Of a stretch of DNA of 64,000 bases, positions 63,562-64,000 are shown piece after piece. Every line of letters begins with the position of its first letter. Positions within the stretch are counted from its first letter, which is position 1. This DNA is from Bacillus sp. 123MFChir2 (GTDB lineage: Bacteria; Bacillota; Bacilli; Bacillales; Bacillaceae_G): NCBI RefSeq assembly GCF_000383235.1, contig NZ_KB910924.1:310001-374000 (forward strand), in the 5' to 3' direction. The translations under genes were made by a program, and so were the position numbers. The notes under the pieces are model-generated. The model was not told where the DNA came from and searched no databases. It worked only from the letters and a program-made list of their open reading frames with translations.

Positions 63562-64000
63562 ATGCAAATGGGCATGCCCCCCTATTCACATGAGTTACGC
63601 AATGGCAAAGAAGCAACAATTACTGTGCAAGGTGAAGGCGTCGTGAAAGCAAAACCTGATGTTGTCGTACTTACAATCGGTGTTCGTACTGAAGATCAAA
63701 ATATAAAACAAGCGCAAGCCGAGAACGCTGCTCTTTCCACTAATTTACTTGCTTCTTTAAAACAGCTTGGAATTACAGAGCAAAATATTAAGACACTTTC
63801 TTACACGATTACACCGCAATATGAATACGTGAACGAAAAGCCTGTCTTACGAGGTTATCAAGTTGAGCATTTATATGAAATTATTGTACTCAATGTCCAA
63901 AAAGCAGGGGAGGTATTTGAAGCAGCTGTAGCAAGCGGAGCAAATGTCGCCAGAGGACTTGTATTTCGCGTTTCTGCACCGAATACTTACTACAAACAAG
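63562..64000 (+). CDS. SIMPL-domain protein, cut by the window edge
   Basis: ATG 63562 after AAGGAAGGTG; the frame is open to the last base (146 codons seen). EATITVQGEGVVKAKPDVVVLTIGVRTED and TLSYTITPQYEYVNEKPVLRGYQVEHLYEIIV are the SIMPL (DUF541, YggE/BP26) pattern. Members oligomerise and are linked to oxidative-stress defence in E. coli. No signal peptide is seen. The 3' part lies outside the window. Confidence 0.82.
   Translation, partial: MQMGMPPYSHELRNGKEATITVQGEGVVKAKPDVVVLTIGVRTEDQNIKQAQAENAALSTNLLASLKQLGITEQNIKTLSYTITPQYEYVNEKPVLRGYQVEHLYEIIVLNVQKAGEVFEAAVASGANVARGLVFRVSAPNTYYKQ

Overview
The window looks like a chromosomal segment of a Bacillus cereus group organism (B. cereus, B. 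thuringiensis or B. anthracis type). It is AT-rich with strong Gram-positive ribosome binding sites. It carries complete sporulation operons (dacF-spoIIAA-spoIIAB-sigF and spoVAA to spoVAF), a B. cereus type oligo-1,6-glucosidase, and many copies of short interspersed repeats typical of this group, including bcr1-like elements flanked by ATAAA/TTTAT.

Layout. 1-800: a small unknown gene, then a bcr1-like repeat split by two tandem structured units. 819-1976: patA. 1992-12272: a maltodextrin locus with a LacI-type regulator, the MalEFG importer, a neopullulanase-like enzyme, MalL and the MsmX ATPase, with AAACGTTT-type operators in both divergent promoter regions. 12311-18447: accessory genes (a decayed SDR gene, RDD and other membrane proteins, two lipoproteins, a GNAT acetyltransferase, an AAA ATPase, a thiolase). 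18790-19948: a TnpB-type RNA-guided nuclease gene with a shortened N-terminus and a conserved right end. 20079-22095: a small gene, then a three-gene cassette (two Asn/Gln-rich proteins sharing a motif and an HEIGH putative metallopeptidase) behind a sigma-K-like promoter. 22111-24118: a PadR-HAAS-HAAS operon with operator-like inverted repeats. 24217-32846: bdhA, yvrJ-like, mtnU-like, ykwC-like, beta-lactamase-fold, GGDEF, nitroreductase and small spore-type genes. 32970-38317: ptsI, ptsH, ptsG and glcT with an RNA antitermination site. 38482-41203: a HAD phosphatase and nagA-nagR. 41779-49643: a ComEC-like hydrolase, scpB-scpA, yjcZ, ypuF, ribT, ppiB, ypuA and a HAD phosphatase. 48171-56351: spoVA and spoIIA operons and dacF. 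56518-62161: a GntR-ABC exporter operon with four tandem permease paralogues. The window ends in a SIMPL-domain gene.

How the genes work together. The mal genes import maltodextrins and break them to glucose; PtsG, HPr and EI import and phosphorylate glucose, and phospho-Ser HPr would feed CcpA acting at the cre-like sites in the mal and ptsG promoters. nagA-nagR handles N-acetylglucosamine. The sporulation block keeps the B. subtilis order; candidate sigma-H, sigma-F and sigma-G promoters can be read upstream of spoIIAA, dacF and spoVAA.

The most distinctive non-coding content is repeats. A 190-210 bp MITE-like family with about 30 bp terminal inverted repeats occurs about ten times, from full copies to a 36 bp remnant that is only two fused termini. 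One copy, between dacF and spoIIAA, is split by a bcr1-like element with a clean 5 bp ATAAA target duplication. Several repeat ends coincide with stop codons of neighbouring genes. All assignments are by reading; no database search was run.
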